Virus record (IMG/VR): IMGVR_UViG_3300046535_000383
Span: 1 to 44,504 of that record
DNA length: 44,504 nt
Strand: one strand, 5' to 3'
Source: a virus
In this document: one piece after another, positions 1 through 8,092 of the stretch
Layout of the letters: each line of letters begins with the position of its first letter
How positions within the stretch are numbered: position 1 is the first letter of the stretch
Notes under the pieces: generated by a model
What the model was told of the DNA's origin: nothing
Database searches by the model: none
What the model saw: only the letters and a program-made list of their open reading frames with translations
Translations under genes and position numbers: made by a program

Positions 1-19
1 TACCTAGGCCCCAAAATCC

Positions 20-31
20 CCTAGATCTAGG
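20..31. promoter_or_regulatory. 12-bp perfect palindrome upstream of integrase (candidate integrase/regulator site)
   Basis: The sequence CCTAGATCTAGG is its own reverse complement, and another CCTAGG lies at 3-8. The 95 bases before the integrase start are AT-richer than the surrounding phage. They also contain a possible -10 TAAACT (84-89) very near the ATG. In temperate phages the attachment site and integrase arm or operator sites usually lie next to int, so this is a plausible place for them. No att core can be proven without the other junction. Confidence 0.3.
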
Positions 32-95
32 CACGTTACAGGGGTGTTGTTATCTATTCTTCGATTCCCGTTATCAGAGAATGTAAACTAGGGTC

Positions 96-1280
96 ATGGC
101 ATCTATCCAGAAGCGCGGGCCGCGCAAAGACGGCAGCTACAGTTACCAGCTGCAATGGCGTGACCGCGACACTGGACATCAGGAACGCTGGACGCACGAA
201 ACCGAGGCCAAGGCCGAAGAGTGGAAGCGCCTCATCGAGGCCAACGGCAACTCCCTGGCGCGGGCGGAGCGCGTGGTTGAGGACTCTGCCATGTCCGGGC
301 CTACCGTCGCCGAAGCAATGGAGTCACACATTCGACAGTTGACCGGCGTCACCGAGTACACGGAGAAGCGTTACCACGACGCGGTCCGCCTCCACTTCTC
401 GGGCGAGCTCGGGCAACGCAAAGTCAAAAGCATCGAACAGGACGACGTTGTTGTCTGGGTCAAGTGGATGGAGAAGCGCGGAAAGTCGCCCAAGACAATC
501 AGCGTGCAGCACGGTCTGCTGTCCGCGGCTATGGAGACAGCGGTGCGGCGGCGAATCATCGACCGGAACCCATGCCGGGGCGTGAAGCTACCCAAGGCCG
601 TCCACATCGCTGAAGACGACATCGACATGACCATGGAAGACTTCCATGCCATCAAGGCGAAGATAGACCCGCACTTCCGCCCGTTCATGGACTTCCTGCT
701 GGGTGCGGGCTGCCGGTTCAGCGAGGCCACTGCGTTGAGTGCGCGGGACTTCCACTTGGATGATGAGGTGCCCATTGTGCGGATCACCAAGGCGCACAAG
801 TTGAGGGCTGATGGTGGGCGGTATGTGGGGCCGCCGAAGACGCAGCGCAGCCGCCGGCGGGTATCGCTGGCCCCGTCCACGGTTGAGGCTGTGCGGCCGC
901 TGGTGGAGGCCGCGGGGGATGGGTTCGTGTTCCTCATGAAGGACGGCGGAGACTTCACGCACCAAGCGTTCTATAACCGGGCGTGGCGGAAGGCGCGGAA
1001 GGATGCCGGGGTGAACGATGGCGGCGCTAAGCATGTCAAGGTGCACTCCATTAGGCACCTCCATGCGGCGATTCTCCTGGCTCACGGCATGGACATGTAC
1101 AAGCTGAGCGCAAGAATGGGGCACGCCAGCATCCAAATGACGGTCGATCTGTACGGGTCACTGATGCCGGACGCTCACTTCGAGGGCGCGCAGGTCGCCG
1201 CGAAGGCGCTCGGGTCGATGCCTTTGCCGGTTGAGGCACCGCCCGAGATCGCCGACGTTGAGATCCTGGAAGGCGACTAG
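96..1280 (+). CDS. int: tyrosine-family site-specific integrase
   Basis: 394 aa, the usual length for a phage tyrosine recombinase. It catalyses integration and excision at the attachment sites. The N-terminal 60 residues look like an arm-type DNA-binding domain (GSYSYQLQWRD), followed by a SAM-like core-binding domain at about 70-160 and the catalytic domain at about 175-375. Visible catalytic residues are R207 (AGCRFSEA), K248, the HxxR pair H317/R320, H343 (MGHAS) and the nucleophile Y353 (DLYGS). It is one of only three + strand genes and converges with the HNH gene; the two stop codons share one CTAG. The ATG follows TAGGGTC at short spacing, so translation may be near-leaderless. Its presence marks the phage as temperate. 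Confidence 0.95.
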   Translation: MASIQKRGPRKDGSYSYQLQWRDRDTGHQERWTHETEAKAEEWKRLIEANGNSLARAERVVEDSAMSGPTVAEAMESHIRQLTGVTEYTEKRYHDAVRLHFSGELGQRKVKSIEQDDVVVWVKWMEKRGKSPKTISVQHGLLSAAMETAVRRRIIDRNPCRGVKLPKAVHIAEDDIDMTMEDFHAIKAKIDPHFRPFMDFLLGAGCRFSEATALSARDFHLDDEVPIVRITKAHKLRADGGRYVGPPKTQRSRRRVSLAPSTVEAVRPLVEAAGDGFVFLMKDGGDFTHQAFYNRAWRKARKDAGVNDGGAKHVKVHSIRHLHAAILLAHGMDMYKLSARMGHASIQMTVDLYGSLMPDAHFEGAQVAAKALGSMPLPVEAPPEIADVEILEGD

Positions 1281-1690
1281 GAAGCGCGCATGTAGTTCTC
1301 TTGGAACTCGTGGATCTCGCGGGCGTGCTTCTTGGCTTCGTTCAGTTTCTTGCGGTCTGCGTTGGCCCGGCGGCAGAGGTCGCACCGGCACTTGTAGATG
1401 CTCCCGTAGCGGGAAATGGTGCCGTGCTCTGGGGTGGGGCGCTGCGCGAAGGTCTTAGCTTTGTGGCAGGGGACGCATAGTGTCTGGCATTTGGCGAGTT
1501 CTGCCGCCCGTCTGGCTGCGGACCATGACCAGACGCTGTGGCTGACCTTGAGTGCCGGGTCGATGTGGTCCACCTCGAGCGGGCCGGCGGACCCGCAGTG
1601 GGCGCAGACCTTGCCGCGGAGGTATGCGGCGCGATTCTTTGCGCACCATTCACGCTGGTATTCCCGCTTTTTTGCGTTAGTGTAGGCCAT
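1277..1690 (-). CDS. HNH endonuclease
   Basis: 137 aa. The core LEVDHIDP (HNH motif I) is flanked by two zinc-binding CxxC pairs (CAHC near residue 30, CVPC near 70). A third Cys cluster (KCRCDLC) near residue 105 is followed by a basic tail. The family nicks or cuts DNA; in phages it acts as a homing nuclease or aids packaging. Here it is convergent with int and far from the terminase, which favours a selfish or accessory role. The start follows AAAGGA at 9 bases. A strong hairpin (1723-1750) lies in its leader. Confidence 0.85.
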   Translation of the reverse strand: MAYTNAKKREYQREWCAKNRAAYLRGKVCAHCGSAGPLEVDHIDPALKVSHSVWSWSAARRAAELAKCQTLCVPCHKAKTFAQRPTPEHGTISRYGSIYKCRCDLCRRANADRKKLNEAKKHAREIHEFQENYMRAS

Positions 1691-1722
1691 GTAGCCAGTT
1701 CCTTTGATAGATGGTTGCCATG

Positions 1723-1750
1723 GCCCCGGAAGTTCACAGCTTCGCGGGGC
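1723..1750 (+). terminator. probable terminator for int (hairpin in HNH leader)
   Basis: GCCCCGGAAG pairs with CTTCGCGGGGC (one bulge, 7-base loop) and on the + strand is followed by TTTCTT. This fits termination of rightward transcription from int. On the - strand the same hairpin would sit in the 5' leader of the HNH mRNA. Confidence 0.55.
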
Positions 1751-1822
1751 TTTCTTATACCCTCATTTTACCAGCGTGAGCACGCAAAACGCACATTGTG
1801 GGCACTAGGTAAAAACGAAAAA

Positions 1823-1860
1823 AGCCCCGCCCTGCAACCTTTGGGCTACAGGACGGGGCT
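1823..1860 (-). terminator. rho-independent terminator of the lysis/late operon
   Basis: On the - strand AGCCCCGTCCTGTAG pairs with the complementary arm ending GGGCGGGGCT across a short loop and is followed by TTTTTTCGTTTTT. It lies 20 bases past the holin stop, at the end of the leftward late transcript. The + strand side also has a short T run, so it may work both ways. Confidence 0.85.
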
Positions 1861-1880
1861 CAGTTTTGGTGCTGGGACTA

Positions 1881-2273
1881 TTACGCGGCGGGTGCGGCGG
1901 GTGTTTCGAATACGGGGGTGACGGTGACGGGCTCGACGGGCAGTGCCGACAGGGGCGCGGCGGGCTCTACGGCGGCGGCTTCAACCTTGGCGGCGGGGAA
2001 CACTGCCGCGGGTGCGGACGGGATCTCCACGGTGGCTGTGGGCGCTTCTGCGGGCTTAGCCGGCGTGGCGGGGACAATGTCCGGGGTGACGCTGGACAGG
2101 GACGCCAGCGAGGTCAGGACGGACGCGAGAGCCGCAGTCGCGGCCACGGAGAGGATGCCCTTCCAGTCGAGCGTAGTGATGCCCACGGAGCCGGTGCCGA
2201 GCAGGGCAAGGACGGACTGGGCGAAGGTCTTGATGGCGCGCTCAGCGGCGGCCTTCCAGAATACGAGGTTCAT
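1881..2273 (-). CDS. holin, r1t-like
   Basis: 130 aa. The opening MNLVFWKAAAERAIKTFAQS is the typical start of r1t/actinophage holins. A hydrophobic segment at about 18-32 and a second at about 38-58 (ILSVAATAALASVLTSL) are separated by a DWK turn. The family forms membrane lesions that release or trigger the endolysin at a timed moment. The last ~70 residues are an Ala/Pro/Val-rich low-complexity tail, longer than in many relatives. It is the last gene of the late operon, 11 bases after the endolysin, with an AAGGA site before the ATG. Confidence 0.85.
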   Translation of the reverse strand: MNLVFWKAAAERAIKTFAQSVLALLGTGSVGITTLDWKGILSVAATAALASVLTSLASLSSVTPDIVPATPAKPAEAPTATVEIPSAPAAVFPAAKVEAAAVEPAAPLSALPVEPVTVTPVFETPAAPAA

Positions 2274-2284
2274 GGCGGGGTTCC

Positions 2285-3304
2285 TTACGGCTGGGAGAGT
2301 TTGGTGGTGAGCTGGGCGAGGACGGCGGCGGGCAGTTCTGCCTTGAGCCGGGCCACGAGTGCGTCAACGTCGATGGGGGCTGCGGTGACGTTGGTGACGG
2401 CGGCGGGTTTCGTGCTGATCTGGGTGAGGATGCCGGCGAGGTTGGTGTTGGTGCCGTCCGGGAGTGCGAATGTCTGGTTCAGTACGGCGGCGGGGATGGC
2501 GTTGAGGAGCCCGACGATGTAGCCGCCGTCCGCCTTGTCCAGGAGTTTGCTGAGGGTGTTCATGACGGCGGCGTGCTGGGTGTCGCGGGCGCTGTTCATG
2601 TAGGCGCCGTCCGAGGCGTTGAGGACGGGGACGTCTGCTACTCGACCGTTGATGCGGTCGGCTGCGGCGAGGATGCGCTGTTCTTCTGCTGGGGTGAGGG
2701 ACATGAAGAGGCTTTCTGTGCTGGGGACGATGACGCCTTCAACGGCGATGGTTCCGGTGTTCAGGGAGGGCATGGGGCCCGGGTCGGTGTGGGTGTCGCC
2801 GGGGGAGTGGCAGTGCCCGTAGTGGCCGCCGTTGGCGTTCCAAACATCAGGGTCGCGGGAGTTCCCGGACCATTGCGGGGCGCCCATGGGCCATTGGCGG
2901 GGGATGCCGAGGGAGTCCATCCACGCGAGCAGTTCCGCCCAGCCGTTCAGGGGCGTGTCAGCGACCGTGTTGTATTTGACCCCGTCCACAACGCAACCGG
3001 GGGTGAAGAAGATCTCGACCTGCACGCAGGCCGCCCCGTCCTGGTCGTTGTAGGTGAGGGCGCGTGCCCCGACGTCGGCGGGGTAGTACTGCTCCATGTA
3101 CCCGGTGAACGGGTTCCACATGATGTGCGGGCACCATTCCTTGCCGACCAGGTAGTCGGCGACGGCTCCGAAGTCTGGTTGGCCGCCGCTGGCGTTGAGC
3201 GCGTCCCACGTTATGTGCCAGATACCGCGGGGCGGTAGGGACGTGTCAAGGGTGACCCCACCGGGTTGTGGGCGCTGGACGGCGCCAGGCATCCAAAGAC
3301 TCAT
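2285..3304 (-). CDS. endolysin, N-acetylmuramoyl-L-alanine amidase type
   Basis: 339 aa. The N-terminal ~180 residues resemble the zinc amidase fold of actinophage endolysins: H30 in GIWHITWD is a likely first zinc ligand, and HTDPG at 172-176 supplies the second His and the Asp. The remaining ~155 residues (Ala/Leu/Asn-rich, predicted helical) have no recognised cell-wall repeat and may bind the wall or oligomerise. It would cleave the amide between muramic acid and the stem peptide. The chosen ATG overlaps the upstream stop as ATGA and replaces a spurious much longer frame that runs into the tail gene. It sits directly before the holin. Confidence 0.8.
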   Translation of the reverse strand: MSLWMPGAVQRPQPGGVTLDTSLPPRGIWHITWDALNASGGQPDFGAVADYLVGKEWCPHIMWNPFTGYMEQYYPADVGARALTYNDQDGAACVQVEIFFTPGCVVDGVKYNTVADTPLNGWAELLAWMDSLGIPRQWPMGAPQWSGNSRDPDVWNANGGHYGHCHSPGDTHTDPGPMPSLNTGTIAVEGVIVPSTESLFMSLTPAEEQRILAAADRINGRVADVPVLNASDGAYMNSARDTQHAAVMNTLSKLLDKADGGYIVGLLNAIPAAVLNQTFALPDGTNTNLAGILTQISTKPAAVTNVTAAPIDVDALVARLKAELPAAVLAQLTTKLSQP

Positions 3305-3780
3305 GCTGGGTGCTCCTGCTGGGTGTGGATGGTGACGTTGGTGACGGGCGCGGAGGTTGTTGGTTTGAGGTGTTCCTCTAGGCGGGTGGCGAGTTCCACG
3401 AGTTTGGCGACGTGTTCGGTCTGCCCCTGCTCCAGTCGCAACGTGGCATCCTTCACCGAGCTGCCGTTGTTGAACTCGACTTCGTGGCGGATGGTTTCGA
3501 GGACATCGTCTTGTTTGGCGAGGACCCCGTCCTGCTGGTCGAGGCGTTCCTCTAAACGGTCTTCCATGCGCCCGGCCTGTGCTTTCAAGTCGCGGATGAC
3601 TTCGAAGAGTCCGGGGATGCGGTCCTGCCCGGTGACGACGTTCTCTTCGACGCCGACGAGGTGCGCCCAGAATTGTCCGGCCGCCCTGAATTTGGGTTTG
3701 AGTTGGTGGCTGATGAACGTGGCGATGGTTGCGATGGTTGCGATGCCGCCGCTGATGTAGCCGATGAGTGCCCAGTCCAT
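3301..3780 (-). CDS. membrane-anchored coiled-coil protein of the lysis cassette (DUF2746-like)
   Basis: 159 aa from the ATG at 3780, which follows GGTGG at five bases; an in-frame GTG at 3789 is the alternative. One N-terminal transmembrane segment (ALIGYISGGIATIATIATF) is followed by a long charged helical region rich in E, D, R and L (RMEDRLEERLDQQ) and a short Pro/Thr tail. Similar proteins next to actinophage endolysins have been suggested as second holins or spanin-like partners, but that function is inferred from position only. The upstream tail-gene stop and this start overlap as TAATG, indicating translational coupling. Confidence 0.75.
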   Translation of the reverse strand: MDWALIGYISGGIATIATIATFISHQLKPKFRAAGQFWAHLVGVEENVVTGQDRIPGLFEVIRDLKAQAGRMEDRLEERLDQQDGVLAKQDDVLETIRHEVEFNNGSSVKDATLRLEQGQTEHVAKLVELATRLEEHLKPTTSAPVTNVTIHTQQEHPA

Positions 3781-4673
3781 TAGATCCACCAGCTTGTTGA
3801 GATGCAGAGGGTGTACCCGACGCCGAGGGTGATGGAGCCGCCGCTGGTGGACCGGCCCACGAGGGTCCCGCCGGTGTTGATGACGAGTTGTGGTTCGGCG
3901 TACCGGGCGCCGGTGTCGGTGTTGGATGTGCCGATGAAGTATTGGTTGCTGGTGGGGATGAAGCCGGAGGGGACGAGCCCGACGAGGAGGGCGCCGTCAG
4001 TGGTGGCGATGGTGATGGCCGCGGTGGTGCGGACGAGTTGGAGTGTCGCGGTGACCTGGGTGAGTCCACTGGTCGTGGTTTTGACGAGCCCGCCCGTGAT
4101 CGTCCAGTAGCCGTCCGTGACACCTTTCCCGGAGACGGCGGAGAACAGTTTGTTGTTGCCCGCGAGTTGGGTGATGTTGGCGTTGACGATGGAGGATGCG
4201 TTTGCGGGGACGTTGATCCATGCGAGGGCGATGGCGTTCGCGGGGATGGTGGGGGCGTTCGCCGGGTAGGAGGCGCCGGTGGTGGGGACGCCGGCGACAA
4301 CAGCGATGGTGCCCGCGTTGGTGGTGCCCGCGTACTGGGAGTCTTGCACGGCGGCGTAGACGACGTCGATGCGGGGGTTGACCGAGTCGGACGTGGTCAC
4401 GGCCGCCGTGTATGGGGAGTTGTTCTGCCCGTAGTACATGGCTTGCTGGGAGAAGTTGCCGCCGGTGACGTTGGCGACGTTGGTCCCGGGAATCCAGATG
4501 CGGCCCACGCCGACACTGACGCCCATGGAGGGGGTTCCGGTTTGGGTGACGGCGAAGTCGCCGGTGGTGACGATGCCGCCGCCCGGGGGGACGAGGGAGG
4601 ACGTTGCTTGCCGGAACAGGTCGGCGGAGTGCGCCGAATTCTGCAACGCAAACGGAATTGTACTCAGCGTCAT
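3780..4673 (-). CDS. minor tail / distal fibre protein
   Basis: 297 aa, rich in Gly, Thr, Ser, Ala and Val with no Cys until near the end, as in beta-rich fibre or receptor-binding proteins. The N-terminal ~130 residues (PSMGVSVGVGRIWIPGT, NPRIDVVYAAVQD) match the upper-baseplate/fibre start often seen in actinophages. The C-terminal half looks like a beta-sandwich tip domain. It is the last structural gene before the lysis cassette. Its start codon and AAGGAG site lie inside an inverted repeat (see 4671-4719). The receptor is unknown. Confidence 0.7.
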   Translation of the reverse strand: MTLSTIPFALQNSAHSADLFRQATSSLVPPGGGIVTTGDFAVTQTGTPSMGVSVGVGRIWIPGTNVANVTGGNFSQQAMYYGQNNSPYTAAVTTSDSVNPRIDVVYAAVQDSQYAGTTNAGTIAVVAGVPTTGASYPANAPTIPANAIALAWINVPANASSIVNANITQLAGNNKLFSAVSGKGVTDGYWTITGGLVKTTTSGLTQVTATLQLVRTTAAITIATTDGALLVGLVPSGFIPTSNQYFIGTSNTDTGARYAEPQLVINTGGTLVGRSTSGGSITLGVGYTLCISTSWWI

Positions 4674-4719
4674 GCGGGGCTCCTTGTGGGATAGGAAAAG
4701 CCCCGCATGAGCAGGGCTT
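4671..4719 (-). promoter_or_regulatory. two mutually exclusive hairpins at the start of the distal fibre gene
   Basis: Read on the - strand, AGCCCTGC pairs with GCGGGGCT across TCAT and is followed by TTTT, giving a terminator-like hairpin (4699-4719). The same GCGGGGCT arm can instead pair with AGCCCCGC (4672-4680 side), enclosing the AAGGAG site and reaching the ATG. Only one can form at a time, as in an attenuator or start-masking switch. No regulation has been shown. Confidence 0.45.
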
Positions 4720-4777
4720 CATAAATTCGTTTGAGAAAAAGGTTTTAATTTGTGGACGAGTCGGTTAATGTGGGGGC

Positions 4778-5263
4778 ATGGACACGAAATCAGCTCTTGG
4801 CGGCGGCGCCGCGGTTCTTCTGGCATTGGCAGCCCTTGGTGGGCTGGTTGCTACGGCGAACGCGGACATGACGCCCGCCCCGGCCGTGTCCGTGACTTCT
4901 TCGGCGCCAGCCACTACGGCGGCGCCATCACCTACCCCGGAGCCTGTCGTGACCACCGCAACACCCGAACCTGTAGCCACCACTGATCCGGCACCCGCGG
5001 ACACCACAACCACTGCGGCACCTGCCCCCGCACCGGCCCCTGTTGTGGCTGATCCGGCCCCGGCTCCGGCCCCGGTTTACGTGGCACCGGACCCCGCGCC
5101 CGCACCGGTCGTTGCACCTGCCGCCCCCGCCCCGGCGGCCGGACAGTACCAGGAAGTTGATCTCCCGCCCGTCAACGGCATCTCTGGCGCGAAGGCTTCA
5201 ACGCCGGAGGCTGGAGCGCTCGTAAACGCCCCGCCGATGGCAACCGGGACCGGGAAGCACTAG
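4778..5263 (+). CDS. secreted Pro/Ala/Thr-rich protein (moron)
   Basis: 161 aa. A clear signal peptide (residues 1-29: short polar start, hydrophobic AVLLALAALGGLVA, cleavage-like ATANA) precedes about 95 residues of low-complexity Pro/Ala/Thr/Val repeats (APAPAPV, TTTAAP). A short less-repetitive C-terminus follows. It should be exported and extended at or beyond the cell surface. It stands alone on the + strand inside the leftward tail operon, the classic placement of a lysogenic-conversion gene. Its stop shares a CTAG with the stop of the convergent tail gene. No enzyme motif is visible; surface masking or adhesion is only a guess. No convincing promoter was found. Confidence 0.7.
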   Translation: MDTKSALGGGAAVLLALAALGGLVATANADMTPAPAVSVTSSAPATTAAPSPTPEPVVTTATPEPVATTDPAPADTTTTAAPAPAPAPVVADPAPAPAPVYVAPDPAPAPVVAPAAPAPAAGQYQEVDLPPVNGISGAKASTPEAGALVNAPPMATGTGKH

Positions 5264-5952
5264 CGCAGGAACAGGACCGTAGCGTTCAGATTCATCACTG
5301 ACGAGGTCCCGGCCGCGGCCCATGTTCCGGTGTTGCTGGATGCTTTGCCGGTGAGCGGGAACGTGCCGCCACTGAGGCCCGTGAGCTGGGCGACCACTGT
5401 GTTGTTCAGTGACACTTCCGCGCCCGCTGCTGCCGTCGCGTTTGATGCCCAGCCGGGGGAGACGCCGTTGATGTTCGCGCCCAAGTAGGCGCTGTCGGCG
5501 CTGCCCGTGTTGTTCAGCATGTTCATGGTGACGGTCAGGTTCACGAGCGCCTGGGTGTAGCCGGCGGGAACTGGTACGTCGACGCGCAACTTCTCGACGT
5601 TGGCGCCGCTGGTGATCGAGATGTTCTGGACGTCGGAATGGTAGGCGACCGGGACAATGGGCGCGGTGAGCGCTGAGTTGCTGATGGATCCGTTGGGGAT
5701 GGACAGGTTCCCGGTGATGGTGGTGTCCCCGAGTTTCGCGGACCCGTCCAGGGTGGAGAGTGTGACCACTTCGGTGCCGGACGGGTTGAACAGGTGCAGG
5801 CCCGCCTTGTCCGTGGAGAGCCCCTGCCCGCCGTCCTGCCCGGTGGAGGCGTGCAACAGGATGGGCTGGGTGGAGAGTGCCCGGAGCTGGGCTTCGACGG
5901 CTGCGAGGCGCTGCGGCAGGTCGTAGGGCATGCCGAGTTGTGCGTTGACCAT
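5260..5952 (-). CDS. minor tail / fibre protein
   Basis: 230 aa. The N-terminal helix (DLPQRLAAVEAQLRALST) is the short coiled-coil attachment segment common in actinophage fibre proteins. It is followed by a collagen-free beta region (GDTTITGNLSIPNGSISN) and a C-terminal beta-sandwich (VEKLRVDVPVPAGYTQALVNLTVTMNMLNNTGS). This is the layout of trimeric fibre/baseplate proteins that contact the host. The start follows AGGAGCCCGC, the phage's favoured ribosome-binding site. It lies between the tail hub gene and the Pro-rich + strand gene. Confidence 0.7.
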   Translation of the reverse strand: MVNAQLGMPYDLPQRLAAVEAQLRALSTQPILLHASTGQDGGQGLSTDKAGLHLFNPSGTEVVTLSTLDGSAKLGDTTITGNLSIPNGSISNSALTAPIVPVAYHSDVQNISITSGANVEKLRVDVPVPAGYTQALVNLTVTMNMLNNTGSADSAYLGANINGVSPGWASNATAAAGAEVSLNNTVVAQLTGLSGGTFPLTGKASSNTGTWAAAGTSSVMNLNATVLFLR

Positions 5953-5960
5953 GCGGGCTC

Positions 5961-7070
5961 CTAGAACACTGGGGGACGGTTGAGGGTGAGTTGGTAGGTG
6001 GGGACGCCCTCATCCGGGTACGTGACCGTGTACGCGGCGATCCGCCACCACTGCGAGGTCCCTTGCGGGAACCACGGGGACACGGGCGAGTACACCCGGA
6101 CGTCGTCGCCGATCTGGAAGGACCCGAGCGGGAGGGGCGCGTAGTCGATGGGGAGGGTGACGACGGGGACGGACACGGGGCGGCCGAACATTTGGATGTT
6201 GCCGTTCGCGATCGCGTCCAACTGGGTCTGCGAGCTGACTTGGTTGTACTGGTAGACCATTTGCAGGAGCGGGGGTTGCCCGAGTCCGCCCCGGGGCAGT
6301 GGGGAGTCTTTGATGGACTTCGGTTGCACACCGCCGGACCCGGCCCCGACGACGATGGCCTGGTTCCCGGATGCTGCCGCGTTCTTCGGCCACTCCCAGT
6401 GGATGGCTTGGGCGAGGTTGATGGTCGCCCCGGACGTGGTCTGGTCGCGTCCGCAGCGGGGGGCTGCGATGTTGAATGTGTGCGCTGGCGCCCCGTTGGT
6501 GAACACGTCGGTGATGTAGTAGTCGACGCCGCCGGAGCCGGGGGTGATGGCGGCGGTGCAGTCGGCGATGATTTGGGCGGCGGTGACGTACTGGTTGGCG
6601 TTGTAGGAGGGTGTGATGTTTGGTGGGGGCGAGTTCAGTCCGAGCCGGGGGGTGAGCCTGATGTTCGCGCCGGGCTGGTTCTGCGTGTCAGTGACAACGT
6701 CGGAGAGTAGTTGGGCGGGGCTGATGGAGACGTTGTACGCCTTGGTGGCGGTGACCTGCGTGAAGTAGCTGGTCAACCCTTTCCCGGCGATGGTGAGGAC
6801 GGGCTCGCCCGAGTTCATGGTGGTGTTCCATGCGATCCCGGAGTATTGGATGGATTCGGCCCGGTTGGAGAACACGACTTTGAAGGGGGTGCCGTCCATG
6901 GCGAGGATGATTTGTGCTTGTTGGGAGGCGAGGGCGTCGGTCAGGTCGATTTTGAGGGTGAACTCGCCGGCGTCGTTCAACCTGACCGAGTAGGAGGGGG
7001 ACATGGCGTGCAGGTGGGTGATCAACGTGTTGGTGTTCAGGTCCCAGGCGGTGATGGTGGGGCGTACCAT
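5961..7070 (-). CDS. tail hub/minor tail protein, ReqiPepy6 Gp37-like
   Basis: 369 aa. It begins with the family's typical pattern (ITAWDLNTNTLITHLHAM...SVRLNDAGEFTLKIDL). It continues through an IAGKGLTSYFTQV region and ends with a C-terminal domain containing FQIGDDVRVY and YPDEGVPTYQLTL. This is the Siphovirus Gp37-like family, which forms the baseplate hub under the distal tail protein. Gene order (Dit, then hub, then fibres) supports the role. The start follows AAAGGC at eight bases; the upstream Dit stop is 12 bases away. Confidence 0.8.
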   Translation of the reverse strand: MVRPTITAWDLNTNTLITHLHAMSPSYSVRLNDAGEFTLKIDLTDALASQQAQIILAMDGTPFKVVFSNRAESIQYSGIAWNTTMNSGEPVLTIAGKGLTSYFTQVTATKAYNVSISPAQLLSDVVTDTQNQPGANIRLTPRLGLNSPPPNITPSYNANQYVTAAQIIADCTAAITPGSGGVDYYITDVFTNGAPAHTFNIAAPRCGRDQTTSGATINLAQAIHWEWPKNAAASGNQAIVVGAGSGGVQPKSIKDSPLPRGGLGQPPLLQMVYQYNQVSSQTQLDAIANGNIQMFGRPVSVPVVTLPIDYAPLPLGSFQIGDDVRVYSPVSPWFPQGTSQWWRIAAYTVTYPDEGVPTYQLTLNRPPVF

Positions 7071-7082
7071 GCTGGGGCCTTT

Positions 7083-8033
7083 CTAGGCGACGGAGTAGGC
7101 GGGGAGCGCGTACCCGGTGAGCTGGGATGTGACGGCGGCGGAGTCGGATGAGCCGTAGCCGATGGTGTTGTTGCCGGGTGCGAGGCCGAAGAATGTGGTG
7201 GTGATGTCGACGGTGTTGTTGCGGTTGGCGCCGTTGAGTGTGACGGTCCCGGACTGGCAGTCGACGGCGAGGGTGTCGCCGGTGCCGATGACGGTGTTGA
7301 GTTTGATTTGTTGCCCGGTGGTTTGGTTGGTGATGACCGGGTAGGAGACGGGGCCGGTGATGGTGAAGAACGGGGAGGTCGGGTACGCGCCGGTGTTGTT
7401 GAGTTGGAAGGACCCGCCCGTGGACGCGCCGAAGGTCAGGTCGAACGTGGCCGGGAACGTGGCCCCACTGGTGGGGTTGGGGAGCCCGCATGATGCGCTG
7501 ATGATGGTGTTGTCGTAGAGCAAACCGTCAGGGCAGGACCATTCGGTGGTGATGTCCACCCGGCCGTACTGGAAGTCGGTGCTGATGGGGGCGTTGAACC
7601 GGACGGGGCGGCCGAAGAAGATGAGCGGGTTGGCCCGGTTGGGGAGTTGGACCATGCCGGAGTAGATGGGCTTCGTCAAACCTGCCCCAGATTTTTGCCG
7701 GAGGTAGTCTCCGGAGGTCATGCAGATGGTGGCAGGGTCGATGACGTTCTGATGCGCCGCCGTCACACTGGCGAGGGCCGCTTCGGTGCTCGCCGCCGTC
7801 TTGGTGATCTGGTAAGTGATGCCGATGGTGCGCTCACCAACAAAGTTCAGGCCCGGGAGCGCCCCGTCCTTCTGGCCCCGGTTCACGTTGCCCTGCCGGA
7901 TGGGGGGCAGGTCACGGAGGCCGCTGATGCTGATCAAACCCACATCAGTCCCGGCGCCGAACGTGGATGAGGTGGAGGACACGTACACCTGGAACTGCTG
8001 GAGCGTGACGGCTGCGAATACGACGGCGGGCAA
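7083..8033 (-). CDS. distal tail protein (Dit-like)
   Basis: 316 aa. It has the N-terminal tail-ring features (FQVYVSSTSSTFGAGTDVGLISISGLRDLPPIR), a central W-S-C-P-D-G region and a C-terminal beta-sandwich (NNTIGYGSSDSAAVTS). It would form the ring that joins the tail tube to the hub. The start is a TTG (8033) preceded by a perfect AGGAGG at five bases, which decides the start despite the rare codon. It lies upstream of the hub gene and downstream of the SGNH island. Confidence 0.75.
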   Translation of the reverse strand: MPAVVFAAVTLQQFQVYVSSTSSTFGAGTDVGLISISGLRDLPPIRQGNVNRGQKDGALPGLNFVGERTIGITYQITKTAASTEAALASVTAAHQNVIDPATICMTSGDYLRQKSGAGLTKPIYSGMVQLPNRANPLIFFGRPVRFNAPISTDFQYGRVDITTEWSCPDGLLYDNTIISASCGLPNPTSGATFPATFDLTFGASTGGSFQLNNTGAYPTSPFFTITGPVSYPVITNQTTGQQIKLNTVIGTGDTLAVDCQSGTVTLNGANRNNTVDITTTFFGLAPGNNTIGYGSSDSAAVTSQLTGYALPAYSVA

Positions 8034-8064
8034 GGCAGCCTCCTATGTTGTTGTGGGTACGACA

Positions 8065-8092
8065 AAGGCCCCCGCCAAGTGGCGAGGGCCTT
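8065..8092 (-). terminator. hairpin before the Dit gene, terminator-like
   Basis: AAGGCCCCCGCCA pairs with TGGCGAGGGCCTT (one mismatch, tiny loop); on the - strand a short CTTTG follows. It lies between the + strand SGNH gene and the leftward Dit gene and could limit read-through from 9-10 kb or stabilise the Dit mRNA. The T run is weak. Confidence 0.5.

Noticed and set aside
1231-1458. + strand frame after int
   Set aside because: It overlaps int and HNH in other frames and has no ribosome-binding site.
3305-4300. N-terminal 332 codons of a longer endolysin frame
   Set aside because: It overlaps two other genes entirely and reads as Pro/Ser/Arg-rich noise; the ATG at 3304 is coupled and starts the amidase.
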